From Leucobacter sp. cx-42 (GTDB taxonomy: Bacteria; Actinomycetota; Actinomycetes; Actinomycetales; Microbacteriaceae): 64,000 bases of DNA. How positions within the stretch are numbered: position 1 is the stretch's first letter; every line of letters begins with the position of its first letter. Of this stretch, positions 57,055 to 64,000 are shown piece by piece. The stretch is from NCBI RefSeq assembly GCF_014529985.1, contig NZ_JACVMU010000007.1:124001-188000 (forward strand), read 5' to 3'. A program made the position numbers and the translations under genes. The notes beneath the pieces are model-generated. The model made no database searches and had not been told where the DNA came from. It was given only the letters and a program-made list of their open reading frames with translations.

Positions 57055-58769
57055 GCCTGCACCTCTGCTGCTTCGATTCGTTCAACTCTGTCTGCGGCGT
57101 TCAGTACCGCCGGCCGGTGGCTCACTACCAACACCGCACGACCGGCATCAGCTTCATCACGCATTGCGCGGATCACCAACCGCTCCGAATCAGCATCAAG
57201 TGCCGAGGTGGGTTCATCGAGCACGACCGCTGGCGCGTCGAGCTGCCAGGTGCGGAAGAGTGCTCGCGCAACACTCACACGCTGCGACTGGCCACCGGAC
57301 AGACCGCTGCCGAGCGAGCCGAGTTCGTAATCGAGCTCGAGGTCTTCGAGACCGACCGTGTTGAGCGCGCGGCGCGCGAGCGCCACATCGGGCGTGCCGC
57401 CGAGTGCAAGGTTTTCACCAACTGTGCCCTGGATGAGGCCCGGTCGCTGACCCACCCAAGACAGGTGCGCCGGTCGGTAGACCGTGCCCTCGGTCGGTTC
57501 GAGCGTGCCCATAAGCAATGCAATGGCGGTCGACTTGCCGACGCCAGAGGGCCCGGCAAGCGCCACGACCTCACCTGGCGCGGCCGAAAGCTTCAGTGGT
57601 GGCGCGAGCTGCCGCGATCCGCGCACAAGTGGAACATCGGCGAGTCCGATGAGTCCATCGGTGACGGCGACATCACCAGCCGTGGTATCTGGCTTGGCAG
57701 CAGCGTCGGTGTCGGCATCGGCATCGGCATCGGCATCGGCACCAGCCTCGGCTGCGCCCCCGAGCTCCTTGCCATCGATGAGGTCAAACACGTCACCGAC
57801 TGCCGTGAGTCCCTCGGCCGAAGCGTGGAACGCCGCGCCAACCTGGCGGATCGGAATGAACACCTCAGGCAGCAACAGCAGCACGAAGAGACCCATCGCC
57901 AGCGGGAAGTCGCCCACGACCAACCGCGTGCCGACCGTGACCGCAACCAGCGCGATGGAGAAGGTACCGGCAAGGTCGAGCACGAAGCCCGACAGGAACG
58001 TCACGCGCAGCACCTTCATGGTGCTCTCGCGGTACTCGTCCGTCTCACGCGCGATGCGAGCGGCCTGGCGCTCCTCGCGGCGGAAAATCTTGAGGGTTGC
58101 CAGGCCAGTCACCACGTCGAGGAACGAGGCAGAGAGGTGCTGCAGTCGGCTCCACTGGCGATCCTGCACAGCTTTCGTTGCGAGGCCGATGAGCACCATG
58201 AACACGGGAATCACTGGGAACACGATGACGACGATGATGCCGCTCAGCGGATCCGCCAGAAATACGCATGCAATCATCACCGGGGTTGCAACGACCGCGA
58301 GAATGAGCTGCGGAACGTACCCGGCAAAATACCCGTCGAGCGCGTCGAGGCCGCGGCCGAGCGTGGTCGCAAGCCGCGAGTCCGGCACGCCAGCAGTGGC
58401 CTGCGGAGAGCGCGCATCGATCGCATCAAGGGCGGCGGATCGCAGCTCCGCCTTTACCCGCACCGAGCCGCGCGCCGCAAGCGCGTCCATGGCCCAGCTC
58501 GACCCTGCCCGCAGCAGCAGCGCAACCAGCGCACACCCCAGGAGGAACGGAAGCTGCTCAACCGGTGCGGTCCCCTGCGGGGTGAGGCTGAGATCCGAGC
58601 CCTTCGTGAACCGCAGCACCGGGAATGCCGCGGCCGCAATCGACTGCGCGAGGAACCAGCTCCAGGCGATAATCGCGAGGGTGCGGATCAGGCCGATCAG
58701 CGCACCCCACCCAAACACGGAACGGGCAGAACTCGCAGTGCGCAGCATGCGCGGGTCAAGCGGTTTCAC
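57051..58769 (-). CDS. cydD: Thiol reductant ABC exporter subunit CydD
   Basis: 572 residues from the GTG at 58769, which has AAGGAG 10 bases upstream; a start at 58811 would give a poor N-terminus. Six-helix exporter domain, a linker made of a Ala-Asp repeat (see 57714-57737), then an ATPase with GPSGVGKST, LSGGQSQR and [11 protein letters not shown]. Partner of CydC. Confidence 0.93.
   Translation of the reverse strand: MKPLDPRMLRTASSARSVFGWGALIGLIRTLAIIAWSWFLAQSIAAAAFPVLRFTKGSDLSLTPQGTAPVEQLPFLLGCALVALLLRAGSSWAMDALAARGSVRVKAELRSAALDAIDARSPQATAGVPDSRLATTLGRGLDALDGYFAGYVPQLILAVVATPVMIACVFLADPLSGIIVVIVFPVIPVFMVLIGLATKAVQDRQWSRLQHLSASFLDVVTGLATLKIFRREERQAARIARETDEYRESTMKVLRVTFLSGFVLDLAGTFSIALVAVTVGTRLVVGDFPLAMGLFVLLLLPEVFIPIRQVGAAFHASAEGLTAVGDVFDLIDGKELGGAAEAGADADADADADTDAAAKPDTTAGDVAVTDGLIGLADVPLVRGSRQLAPPLKLSAAPGEVVALAGPSGVGKSTAIALLMGTLEPTEGTVYRPAHLSWVGQRPGLIQGTVGENLALGGTPDVALARRALNTVGLEDLELDYELGSLGSGLSGGQSQRVSVARALFRTWQLDAPAVVLDEPTSALDADSERLVIRAMRDEADAGRAVLVVSHRPAVLNAADRVERIEAAEVQA
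57714..57737 (-). repeat. In-frame hexanucleotide repeat in cydD
   Basis: Four perfect GGCATC units (plus strand), with imperfect copies on both sides, encode an Ala-Asp run in the linker between the membrane and ATPase domains of CydD. Because the unit is six bases, gain or loss of copies would change linker length without a frameshift. Confidence 0.85.
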
Positions 58770-58808
58770 AGCGGTGAACTCCTTGAGGTGAAGCGGATCC
58801 GAATGCGC

Positions 58809-58846
58809 CAAGGGCCAGGCCCGGGTCTTCCCGAACCTGGCCCTTG
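58809..58846 (-). terminator. Hairpin between cydB and cydD
   Basis: An 11-bp perfect stem (CAAGGGCCAGG and its complement) lies 14 bases after the cydB stop and 40 before the cydD start, with little T-tract. It may attenuate cydDC relative to cydAB rather than end the transcript. Confidence 0.65.
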
Positions 58847-58859
58847 TATTGCACTCAGA

Positions 58860-59888
58860 CTAGTGTGCAGCGGCGGGAATCATGTCCCGACTGACGCGCT
58901 TACGGAATACCCAGTAGGTCCACGCCTGGTACGCAAGCACCAGCGGGAGGGTAATCACTGCAACCCAAGTCATGAACTCCAGGGTCTTTGGCGAGCTCGC
59001 CGCGCCCTCGATGGTCATCGAGAATGCGGGGTCAATGCTCGACACCATGAGGTTCGGGAACAGGGCGGCAAAGATCGTCAGCAGCGCGAACGCGATCGTG
59101 ACGGTGTTGCCAACGAATGCCCAGCCCTCACGACCTGCGAGGTTCGCAACCCAGCCGGCAATGAGCGCGACAGCGGCAATTGCAGCGCACGCGATGATGA
59201 GGCCGAGGTGCGGGCTGTCGAGGTTCATCACGATCGTCCAGACGAGGAAGCCAGCGGCTGCCACGATCGTGACGAGTCCAACGCGAGTTGCGAGCGCGCG
59301 AGCGCGGTCACGGATCTCGCCGGTGGTCTTCAGCGCGATGAAGACTGCGCCGTGGGTGAAGCAAAGCAGCGTCACGACTACGCCACCGAGCAGACCGTAC
59401 GGGTTGAGGAGCGTGAGCAGCGTGCCCTCGTAGAGCCAGCCACCGTTGTCCATCTTGGTGATGGGGAGACCCTGAACGAGGTTCGCGAACGCGGTGCCCC
59501 AGAGGAGCGGCGGCAGGAACGAGCCCCACATGATGAACTGGTCGAACCAGTTCGTCCACTGCTTCCCCTTGCCCTGGTGGCGGTACTCGAACGAGACACC
59601 GCGCAGAATCAGCGCAACGAGAATGAGGAGCAGCGCGAGGTAGAAGCCCGAGAACATCGTCGCGTACCACTCGGGGAACGCAGCAAACAGGCAGGCACCA
59701 GCAACGATGAGCCAGGTCTCGTTGAGATCCCAGACCGGGCCGATCGTGTTGATCATGACACGGCGGTCGGTGTCATCCTTGCTGATGAAGGGCATCGACA
59801 TGCCAACACCAAAGTCGAATCCATCGAGAACGAAGTAGCCGATGAGCAGCACTCCGACGATGAGGAACCAGATTGTCGTCAATTCCAT
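58860..59888 (-). CDS. cydB: Cytochrome bd oxidase subunit II
   Basis: 342 residues with about eight helices. GYFVLDGFDFGVGM, NETWLIVAGACLFAAFPEWY and QGKGKQWTNWFDQF fit the CydB family. It supports haem insertion and quinol oxidase assembly. 15 bases after cydA. Confidence 0.96.
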   Translation of the reverse strand: MELTTIWFLIVGVLLIGYFVLDGFDFGVGMSMPFISKDDTDRRVMINTIGPVWDLNETWLIVAGACLFAAFPEWYATMFSGFYLALLLILVALILRGVSFEYRHQGKGKQWTNWFDQFIMWGSFLPPLLWGTAFANLVQGLPITKMDNGGWLYEGTLLTLLNPYGLLGGVVVTLLCFTHGAVFIALKTTGEIRDRARALATRVGLVTIVAAAGFLVWTIVMNLDSPHLGLIIACAAIAAVALIAGWVANLAGREGWAFVGNTVTIAFALLTIFAALFPNLMVSSIDPAFSMTIEGAASSPKTLEFMTWVAVITLPLVLAYQAWTYWVFRKRVSRDMIPAAAH

Positions 59889-59903
59889 GATGATCGTCCC
59901 TCC

Positions 59904-61361
59904 TTAGTAGACCGTCGTCAGCTTGTGCTGATCCGGCTGCTTGCTGTCGTCGCCATCTTCAAATTCGATCTCAGGCAGGCCAGCGATCGCTGCCTTCCGG
60001 ATGAGTCCGAACTCGACCACGGCAAGCGCGCCGTACACGACTGTGAACACGATGAGCGAAATGAGGACTGCCCAACCGGGGACGCCCGGCGAGACTGCCT
60101 GCTCGGTCGTCATGAGGCCGAACACGATCCAGGGCTGGCGGCCCATCTCGGTGAAGATCCAGCCAACGAGCGAACCGAGCAGCGGAAGCGGAGCGGTCCA
60201 GATCGCAACGCGCCAGACCCAAGTGGGGAGCTGCGTCTTCTTGCGGGTCACCCAGAGGCCAACCGCAGAGATCACTGCTGCGAGGCCGCCAAGACCAATC
60301 ATCCAGCGGAACGACCAGTAGGTCACCCAAATGATCGGCGTGAAGCTGCCGTCAGCGGGGCAGGTCATGAGCGAGTCAGCACCGCAGAAATCGGCGGTGT
60401 ACTGCGCCTGCAGGTCGTTGATGCCTTCAACCGTGCCGTCGAACCCACCGGTAGACAGGTACGAGAGAAGGTACGGGATACGAATCGAGAAGATTTCGTG
60501 CAGGCCGTCGGGAGTGCCGAGGCTGAAGATCGAGAACGACGCGTCCTTACCCGAGGCTGTGTTGTAGATTGCCTCAGCTGCAGCCATCTTCATTGGCTGG
60601 GTCTCGGTCATGGTCATCGAGAGGTGGTGGCCGGTGAAGCCAGTGCCAGCGAACGCAATAATGTTTGTCCATGCGCCGAAGCGGAGTGCCGTGTGCATTT
60701 CATCAACGAACTGGTTGCGCTTGAGGTGCCATGCTGCGATAGCAACGATGACGACCGCAGCAAACATGATCGAGGCAAAAATCGTGTGCGGGAACTGCCA
60801 GACAGCAACCGGGTTCGTGAAGACCTCACCGATGTTGGTGAGCTCGGCACGGCCACGCTCTTCGTTAATCTCGAAGCCAACCGGGTTCTGCATGAAGGCA
60901 TTCGCCACGAGGATGAAGTACGCCGAGATGGTCGAACCGATCCAGACAAACCAGATACTCATGAGGTGCAGGCCGCGAGGCAGCTTGTTCCAGCCGAAGA
61001 TCCAGATGCCGATGAACGTTGCCTCGAAGAAGAACGCGATGAGGCCCTCGAGCGCAAGTGGTGCGCCAAAGACGTCGCCGACGAAGCGTGAGTAGTTCGA
61101 CCAGTTCATGCCGAACTGGAACTCCTGGACGATACCGGTGACAACACCCATCGTGAAGTTGATGAGCAGAATCTTGCCAAAGAGCTTGGTAAGTCGCAGG
61201 TACTTAATGTTGTCGGTGCGCACCCATGCGGTCTGCAGCAGTGCGACCAGCAAGCTCATGCCGAGCGTCAGCGGCACAAAGATGAAGTGGTACAGCGTGG
61301 TCAACCCGAACTGCCAACGGGCAAGCAAGAGCGGATCGAGCGCCTCGGTCATATATTGCAT
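59904..61361 (-). CDS. cydA: Cytochrome bd oxidase subunit I
   Basis: 485 residues, nine or so helices. LLLARWQFGLTTLYHFIFVPLTLG (haem b595 His region), the quinol-binding Q-loop and EMGRQPWIVFGLMTTEQAV (the GRQPW motif) are present. The Q-loop is of the short type, as in most actinobacteria. AGGAG lies 6 bases before the ATG, which favours 61361 over the ATG at 61352. High-affinity quinol oxidase for low oxygen or stress. Confidence 0.97.
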   Translation of the reverse strand: MQYMTEALDPLLLARWQFGLTTLYHFIFVPLTLGMSLLVALLQTAWVRTDNIKYLRLTKLFGKILLINFTMGVVTGIVQEFQFGMNWSNYSRFVGDVFGAPLALEGLIAFFFEATFIGIWIFGWNKLPRGLHLMSIWFVWIGSTISAYFILVANAFMQNPVGFEINEERGRAELTNIGEVFTNPVAVWQFPHTIFASIMFAAVVIVAIAAWHLKRNQFVDEMHTALRFGAWTNIIAFAGTGFTGHHLSMTMTETQPMKMAAAEAIYNTASGKDASFSIFSLGTPDGLHEIFSIRIPYLLSYLSTGGFDGTVEGINDLQAQYTADFCGADSLMTCPADGSFTPIIWVTYWSFRWMIGLGGLAAVISAVGLWVTRKKTQLPTWVWRVAIWTAPLPLLGSLVGWIFTEMGRQPWIVFGLMTTEQAVSPGVPGWAVLISLIVFTVVYGALAVVEFGLIRKAAIAGLPEIEFEDGDDSKQPDQHKLTTVY

Positions 61362-61692
61362 TGTTGACTCCTGAACGTGGAATCCCTATCCGCGCCAGCG
61401 AATCAAATTCCCGTAGTGAAGTTTTCCGAATCGGGCATATTGCCAAAATCGGTGAAAGCCAAAATGGCCGTCACCTGTGATTTTACGCATATCTATGAGA
61501 TTCCTGCGAATAATTCTTGACGTCAAAATTCTTCTAGTTTGATGTCAAAATATTCATAGCTTCACGTCAAAACAATGTTTCCTCGACCCGAAGCAAAATG
61601 GCGCCAGTTGTACCAACTCCGCTCGGCGCGAACATTCCGCCTCGCGCACAGACTTCCATTCAGCACACGGGTCGACGGCCTAAACTGGCTTG
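61362..61692. other. Intergenic regulatory region upstream of cydA
   Basis: 331 A/T-richer bases between divergent cydA and the DUF2183 gene, with no gene seen. It holds the three 22-bp-spaced repeats (61517-61572), a pair of GCCAAAAT copies 16 bases apart (61442-61449, 61458-61465), and a candidate cydA -10 box TAAAAT (minus, 61480-61485). The leaderless DUF2183 promoter is at its right end. Confidence 0.75.
61517..61572 (-). repeat. Three direct repeats with 22-bp period upstream of cydA
   Basis: GTCAAAA occurs at 61522, 61544 and 61566, exactly 22 bases apart. The units are TTGACGTCAAAA, TTTGATGTCAAAA and TTCACGTCAAAA; the first contains the 10-base palindrome TTGACGTCAA. The spacing is two helical turns, so the sites face the same side of the DNA. 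They lie about 45 to 95 bases upstream of the likely cydA start, where an activator or cooperative repressor would act. Confidence 0.78.
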
Positions 61693-62742
61693 GTGACTTC
61701 CCTACAGCAGCCAGATGATCGACCGCGCTTCGCAGCGCGCCTCGAAGATCGCATTCACGGCTTCCGAGAGAAGCGTGCAATTTCGCGCGGCAAGACTCCG
61801 TCCGTGATTCCCTACATTGGGTACGGCTCGACGGAGTGGGTGCGCGTCCTTGGCCGGGTGTTGTATTTGAAGCCAGACACCCGCGAGCACACACGCTTTC
61901 GCCCTGATGTCGCGGCAATTTCTCGCGTCCGGGGCTGGCGCACATTCACCAGCCTCGCCGTCCCATTTCAGCGAGTCCAGGTCCTTGTCGATGGCGAGCC
62001 AGTAGGCGAGGTGTTCGCAGATCGCGGCGGCGTCATCGACTCTATGGTGCCCGTGAGCCTCACCCCCGGCTGGCACACCGTCACATTGCAGACCGACGAG
62101 GCCGAAGCGGCACATGCCCCGGTCAACATTCTTGACCCGAAAGCCACGCTCGGCGTCATCTCTGACGTCGACGACACCATCCTGATGACGACCCTCCCCA
62201 AGCCGCTTGTAGCAGCCTGGAACAGTTTCGTTCTCGACGAGCATGCGCGCACGGCCATCCCCGGTATGCCCGTCATGCTCGATCACTTCACCGCTGCACA
62301 CCCGGGCGCGCCGGTGATCTATTTGTCGACCGGCGCCTGGAACGCGGCCCCCGCGCTCAGCCGTTTCCTGGAACGCAATCTGTACCCCATGGGTCCGTTG
62401 CTGCTGACCGACTGGGGTCCCACGCACGATCGTTGGTTCCGCAGCGGCAAGGAGCACAAGCGCCGCGAGCTCCGACGTATCACCAAAGAATTCCCCGGCG
62501 TGAAGTGGCTCCTCATCGGCGATGACGGCCAGCACGACGAGACGCATTACCACGAGTTCGCAACTGAACACCCTGAGAGCGTGGCCGCTGTGGCGATCCG
62601 CCAACTCTCGGTGGGCGAGGCCGTTCTTGCGGGAGGCCGTTCAAAGGCGCGTCTGCACCGAAATACCAGCGGTGTGCCCTGGGTCTATGGACCTGATGGG
62701 GCAACGCTGCGCGAAGAACTCAGGAACATCGGACTGCTATGA
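61693..62742 (+). CDS. DUF2183 (App1-like) phosphatase-domain protein
   Basis: 349 residues from GTG 61693; TAAACT (61681-61686) lies six bases upstream, a leaderless layout. The central part has GVISDVDDTILMT, a DxDxT haloacid-dehalogenase-type catalytic motif, and GDDGQHDETHYHEFA with further acidic residues, as in the APP1/DUF2183 family, which in yeast is phosphatidate phosphatase. A bacterial substrate is unknown. Its stop overlaps the FUSC gene by 4 bases. Confidence 0.88.
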   Translation: MTSLQQPDDRPRFAARLEDRIHGFREKRAISRGKTPSVIPYIGYGSTEWVRVLGRVLYLKPDTREHTRFRPDVAAISRVRGWRTFTSLAVPFQRVQVLVDGEPVGEVFADRGGVIDSMVPVSLTPGWHTVTLQTDEAEAAHAPVNILDPKATLGVISDVDDTILMTTLPKPLVAAWNSFVLDEHARTAIPGMPVMLDHFTAAHPGAPVIYLSTGAWNAAPALSRFLERNLYPMGPLLLTDWGPTHDRWFRSGKEHKRRELRRITKEFPGVKWLLIGDDGQHDETHYHEFATEHPESVAAVAIRQLSVGEAVLAGGRSKARLHRNTSGVPWVYGPDGATLREELRNIGLL

Positions 62743-63812
62743 CCATCAATCAGGGCCGCATGGACTGGCGAGGTGCGCCAAAGCGCATCACCGGACGATT
62801 CACCGTTTCACAGCGGCAATCAATCCTGCAGCCCCTGAAAGCGGCCGCTGCCGCCATTACCACCTGGCTGGTGTGCACGACGTTCCTTGATTCGCATCTC
62901 CCGATCTTTGGCGCCATTGCGGCGCTGCTCGTGATGCAGGAGAACGTTGACCAGTCCCTCACTCGCGGTATCGAACGCGTCGTCGGTGTGGTCGTTGGTA
63001 TTTCCGTTGCTCTCGGCGCAGCGGCCATCTTTGGCCCGCATCCTTGGCTCTTTATCGCCGCGATCATCGTCGCGATGCTCCTCGGCTGGATACTGCGCAT
63101 GTCCCAGTCTTCAGCAAACCAGATTGCCATCAGTGCACTGCTGATGATTGCGCTCGGCGGCCTCTCCATGGACTACGGCGTCGAACGACTCCTGGAGACC
63201 GCTATCGGCGCCACCATCGGCGTCCTGTTCAATGCGCTCATCGTCGCCCCGGTGCGCACGCCGTCGTTGCGCGCGGCGATCACTGACCTCACACAACAGT
63301 CTGCCGACGCGCTGATTCGCCTCGCTGAGGCGCTCGAAAGCCCCCGCGACGAGGCTTGGCTTCAGAACATGTACAACCAGGCGCGTTCGCTCAATGCCGA
63401 TCGCGCACGCGTACACACGCTGCTGCGCCAGGCGCGTGAGAGCCTGCGCCTGAATCCGCGGAGCCGGCGCTATCGCGCGGATCTCATCGAGGACGACGAG
63501 CTGTTCCAGCAGCTCCAGCCCATCATCACCCAGGTCATTGGCATGTCACGCACGACGTTTGATCTGTACGACGTTGATGTGGTGAATGATCCCGCGGTAC
63601 CCGGCATGGCCGATGAGATTCGCCGCGCTGCGCACGACCTGCGCCTGCTCTCAGCTGGTGACTCTGAGTGGATCTCCCATCATGAGCTGCCAGCGCTGAC
63701 TGCGCCGTATGTGATTCCGCGTGCCAACCCTGACCACTGGATCCTCATTGGTTCATTGATGGCGGATCTCGGCCGCGTGCGCGGCCGCATCACTGGCGGC
63801 CTCGACCTCTAA
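62739..63812 (+). CDS. FUSC-family membrane protein (aromatic-acid exporter type)
   Basis: 357 residues: six hydrophobic helices in the first ~170 residues (GAIAALLVMQENVDQSLTRGIERVVGVVVG is the family's motif region), then a cytoplasmic helical domain with charged heptads. Related to AaeB/YccS-like transporters. Coupled to the DUF2183 gene by a 4-base overlap, which suggests a joint envelope or lipid-related role, though this is inference. Confidence 0.87.
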   Translation: MTINQGRMDWRGAPKRITGRFTVSQRQSILQPLKAAAAAITTWLVCTTFLDSHLPIFGAIAALLVMQENVDQSLTRGIERVVGVVVGISVALGAAAIFGPHPWLFIAAIIVAMLLGWILRMSQSSANQIAISALLMIALGGLSMDYGVERLLETAIGATIGVLFNALIVAPVRTPSLRAAITDLTQQSADALIRLAEALESPRDEAWLQNMYNQARSLNADRARVHTLLRQARESLRLNPRSRRYRADLIEDDELFQQLQPIITQVIGMSRTTFDLYDVDVVNDPAVPGMADEIRRAAHDLRLLSAGDSEWISHHELPALTAPYVIPRANPDHWILIGSLMADLGRVRGRITGGLDL

Positions 63813-63863
63813 GCGCAGCTCACACCACGGAGGTAGAGCGCTCCCCCATTTCCTGAGACGACA

Positions 63864-63893
63864 AACGCCCCGTGACCAACGTCACGGGGCGTT
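63864..63893. terminator. Intrinsic terminator between convergent genes
   Basis: A 13-bp perfect stem AACGCCCCGTGAC with its complement and loop CAAC, flanked by TTCATACTT on the plus side. Confidence 0.85.
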
Positions 63894-63898
63894 CATAC

Positions 63899-64000
63899 TT
63901 ATTCTGCGGCGTACCGACCCTTGCGGTCTGCACGTTCACCTGGCGGAAGCAGGTCGGGTCGCACCTTCCGAGTGCGCTCGACGCGCTGTTCCTGGCGCCA
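63899..64000 (-). CDS. Unidentified gene, C-terminal fragment
   Basis: The last 33 codons of a gene that runs off the window, ending at TAA (63899-63901) right after the terminator. The tail RPDLLPPGERADRKGRYAAE is basic and rich in Arg. The frame is open to the edge and is followed by a good terminator, which supports a real gene; no family can be named. Confidence 0.65.
   Translation of the reverse strand, partial: WRQEQRVERTRKVRPDLLPPGERADRKGRYAAE

Noticed and set aside
57045-61091. A 1348-codon open frame on the plus strand
   Set aside because: It is antisense to cydC, cydD, cydB and most of cydA, which have clear motifs and starts. Its translation is rich in Arg, Glu, His and Asp, the usual look of a high-GC antisense frame.
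61517-61572. CRISPR-like spacing of repeats
   Set aside because: Only three 7-12-base units with 22-base period; no repeats of 25-40 bases with unique spacers and no cas genes.

Overview
The window is a stretch of GC-rich chromosome from an actinobacterium. The evidence points to order Micrococcales and probably Microbacteriaceae; the genus cannot be fixed from the sequence alone. Pointers are an LAxTG-type surface anchor, hrcA–dnaJ2 under a CIRCE operator, the rplU–rpmA–obg–proB–proA–nadD–rsfS order, the cydABDC operon, and many start codons sitting 6-7 nt behind a TANNNT -10 box (leaderless transcription). Most genes are on the minus strand and most are housekeeping genes.

Layout. 1-4.1 kb (+): the end of a polar amino-acid ABC importer followed by a secreted, wall-anchored cyanophycinase-like protein. 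4.1-7.5 kb (-): an unassigned P-loop GTPase-like gene coupled to a small unknown gene, a rhodanese lipoprotein/DUF4395 pair behind a CsoR/CstR-type operator, and a macro-domain gene. 7.5-17.4 kb (-): tRNA-Ala(GGC), rsfS, an acidic tail-anchored protein, nadD, proA, proB, obg, rpmA, rplU and RNase E/G. 17.6-24.1 kb: a VKOR-family gene (+), then coaE, rpsA, ruvBA and leuA (-). leuA is preceded by a 14-residue leader peptide with a leucine run and a hairpin. 24.2-26.6 kb: DUF2207 (+) and DUF5684 (-) membrane proteins. 26.6-30.7 kb (-): a tightly coupled hinT–phoH–ybeY–CNNM/CBS–era operon. 30.8-39.4 kb (-): amino-acid permease, rsmE, dnaJ, hrcA, hemW, DUF1990, lepA. 39.7-41.6 kb: rpsT (+), HPP protein (+), holA (-).

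41.7-46.9 kb (+) is a five-gene ferric-siderophore uptake locus: an AraC regulator with an iron-box-like site, two FecCD permeases, an ATPase and a binding lipoprotein. It sits between comEC and holA, which are usually neighbours. 47-53.1 kb (-): comEC, comEA, leuS. 53.2-55.4 kb: pabB and pabC, divergent. 55.4-61.4 kb (-): cydABDC, encoding cytochrome bd oxidase and its ABC exporter; upstream lie three direct repeats at exactly 22-bp spacing. 61.7-63.8 kb (+): a DUF2183 phosphatase-like gene coupled to a FUSC-family membrane gene. The window ends inside an unidentified minus-strand gene.

No insertion sequence, prophage, CRISPR array or complete known defence system was seen. The most interesting material is the GTPase/113-aa pair, the importer–cyanophycinase association, the leuA leader, the CsoR/CstR-type operator, the cydA upstream repeat array and the siderophore locus with its iron box. 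All functional statements come from reading the sequence; no database search was run.
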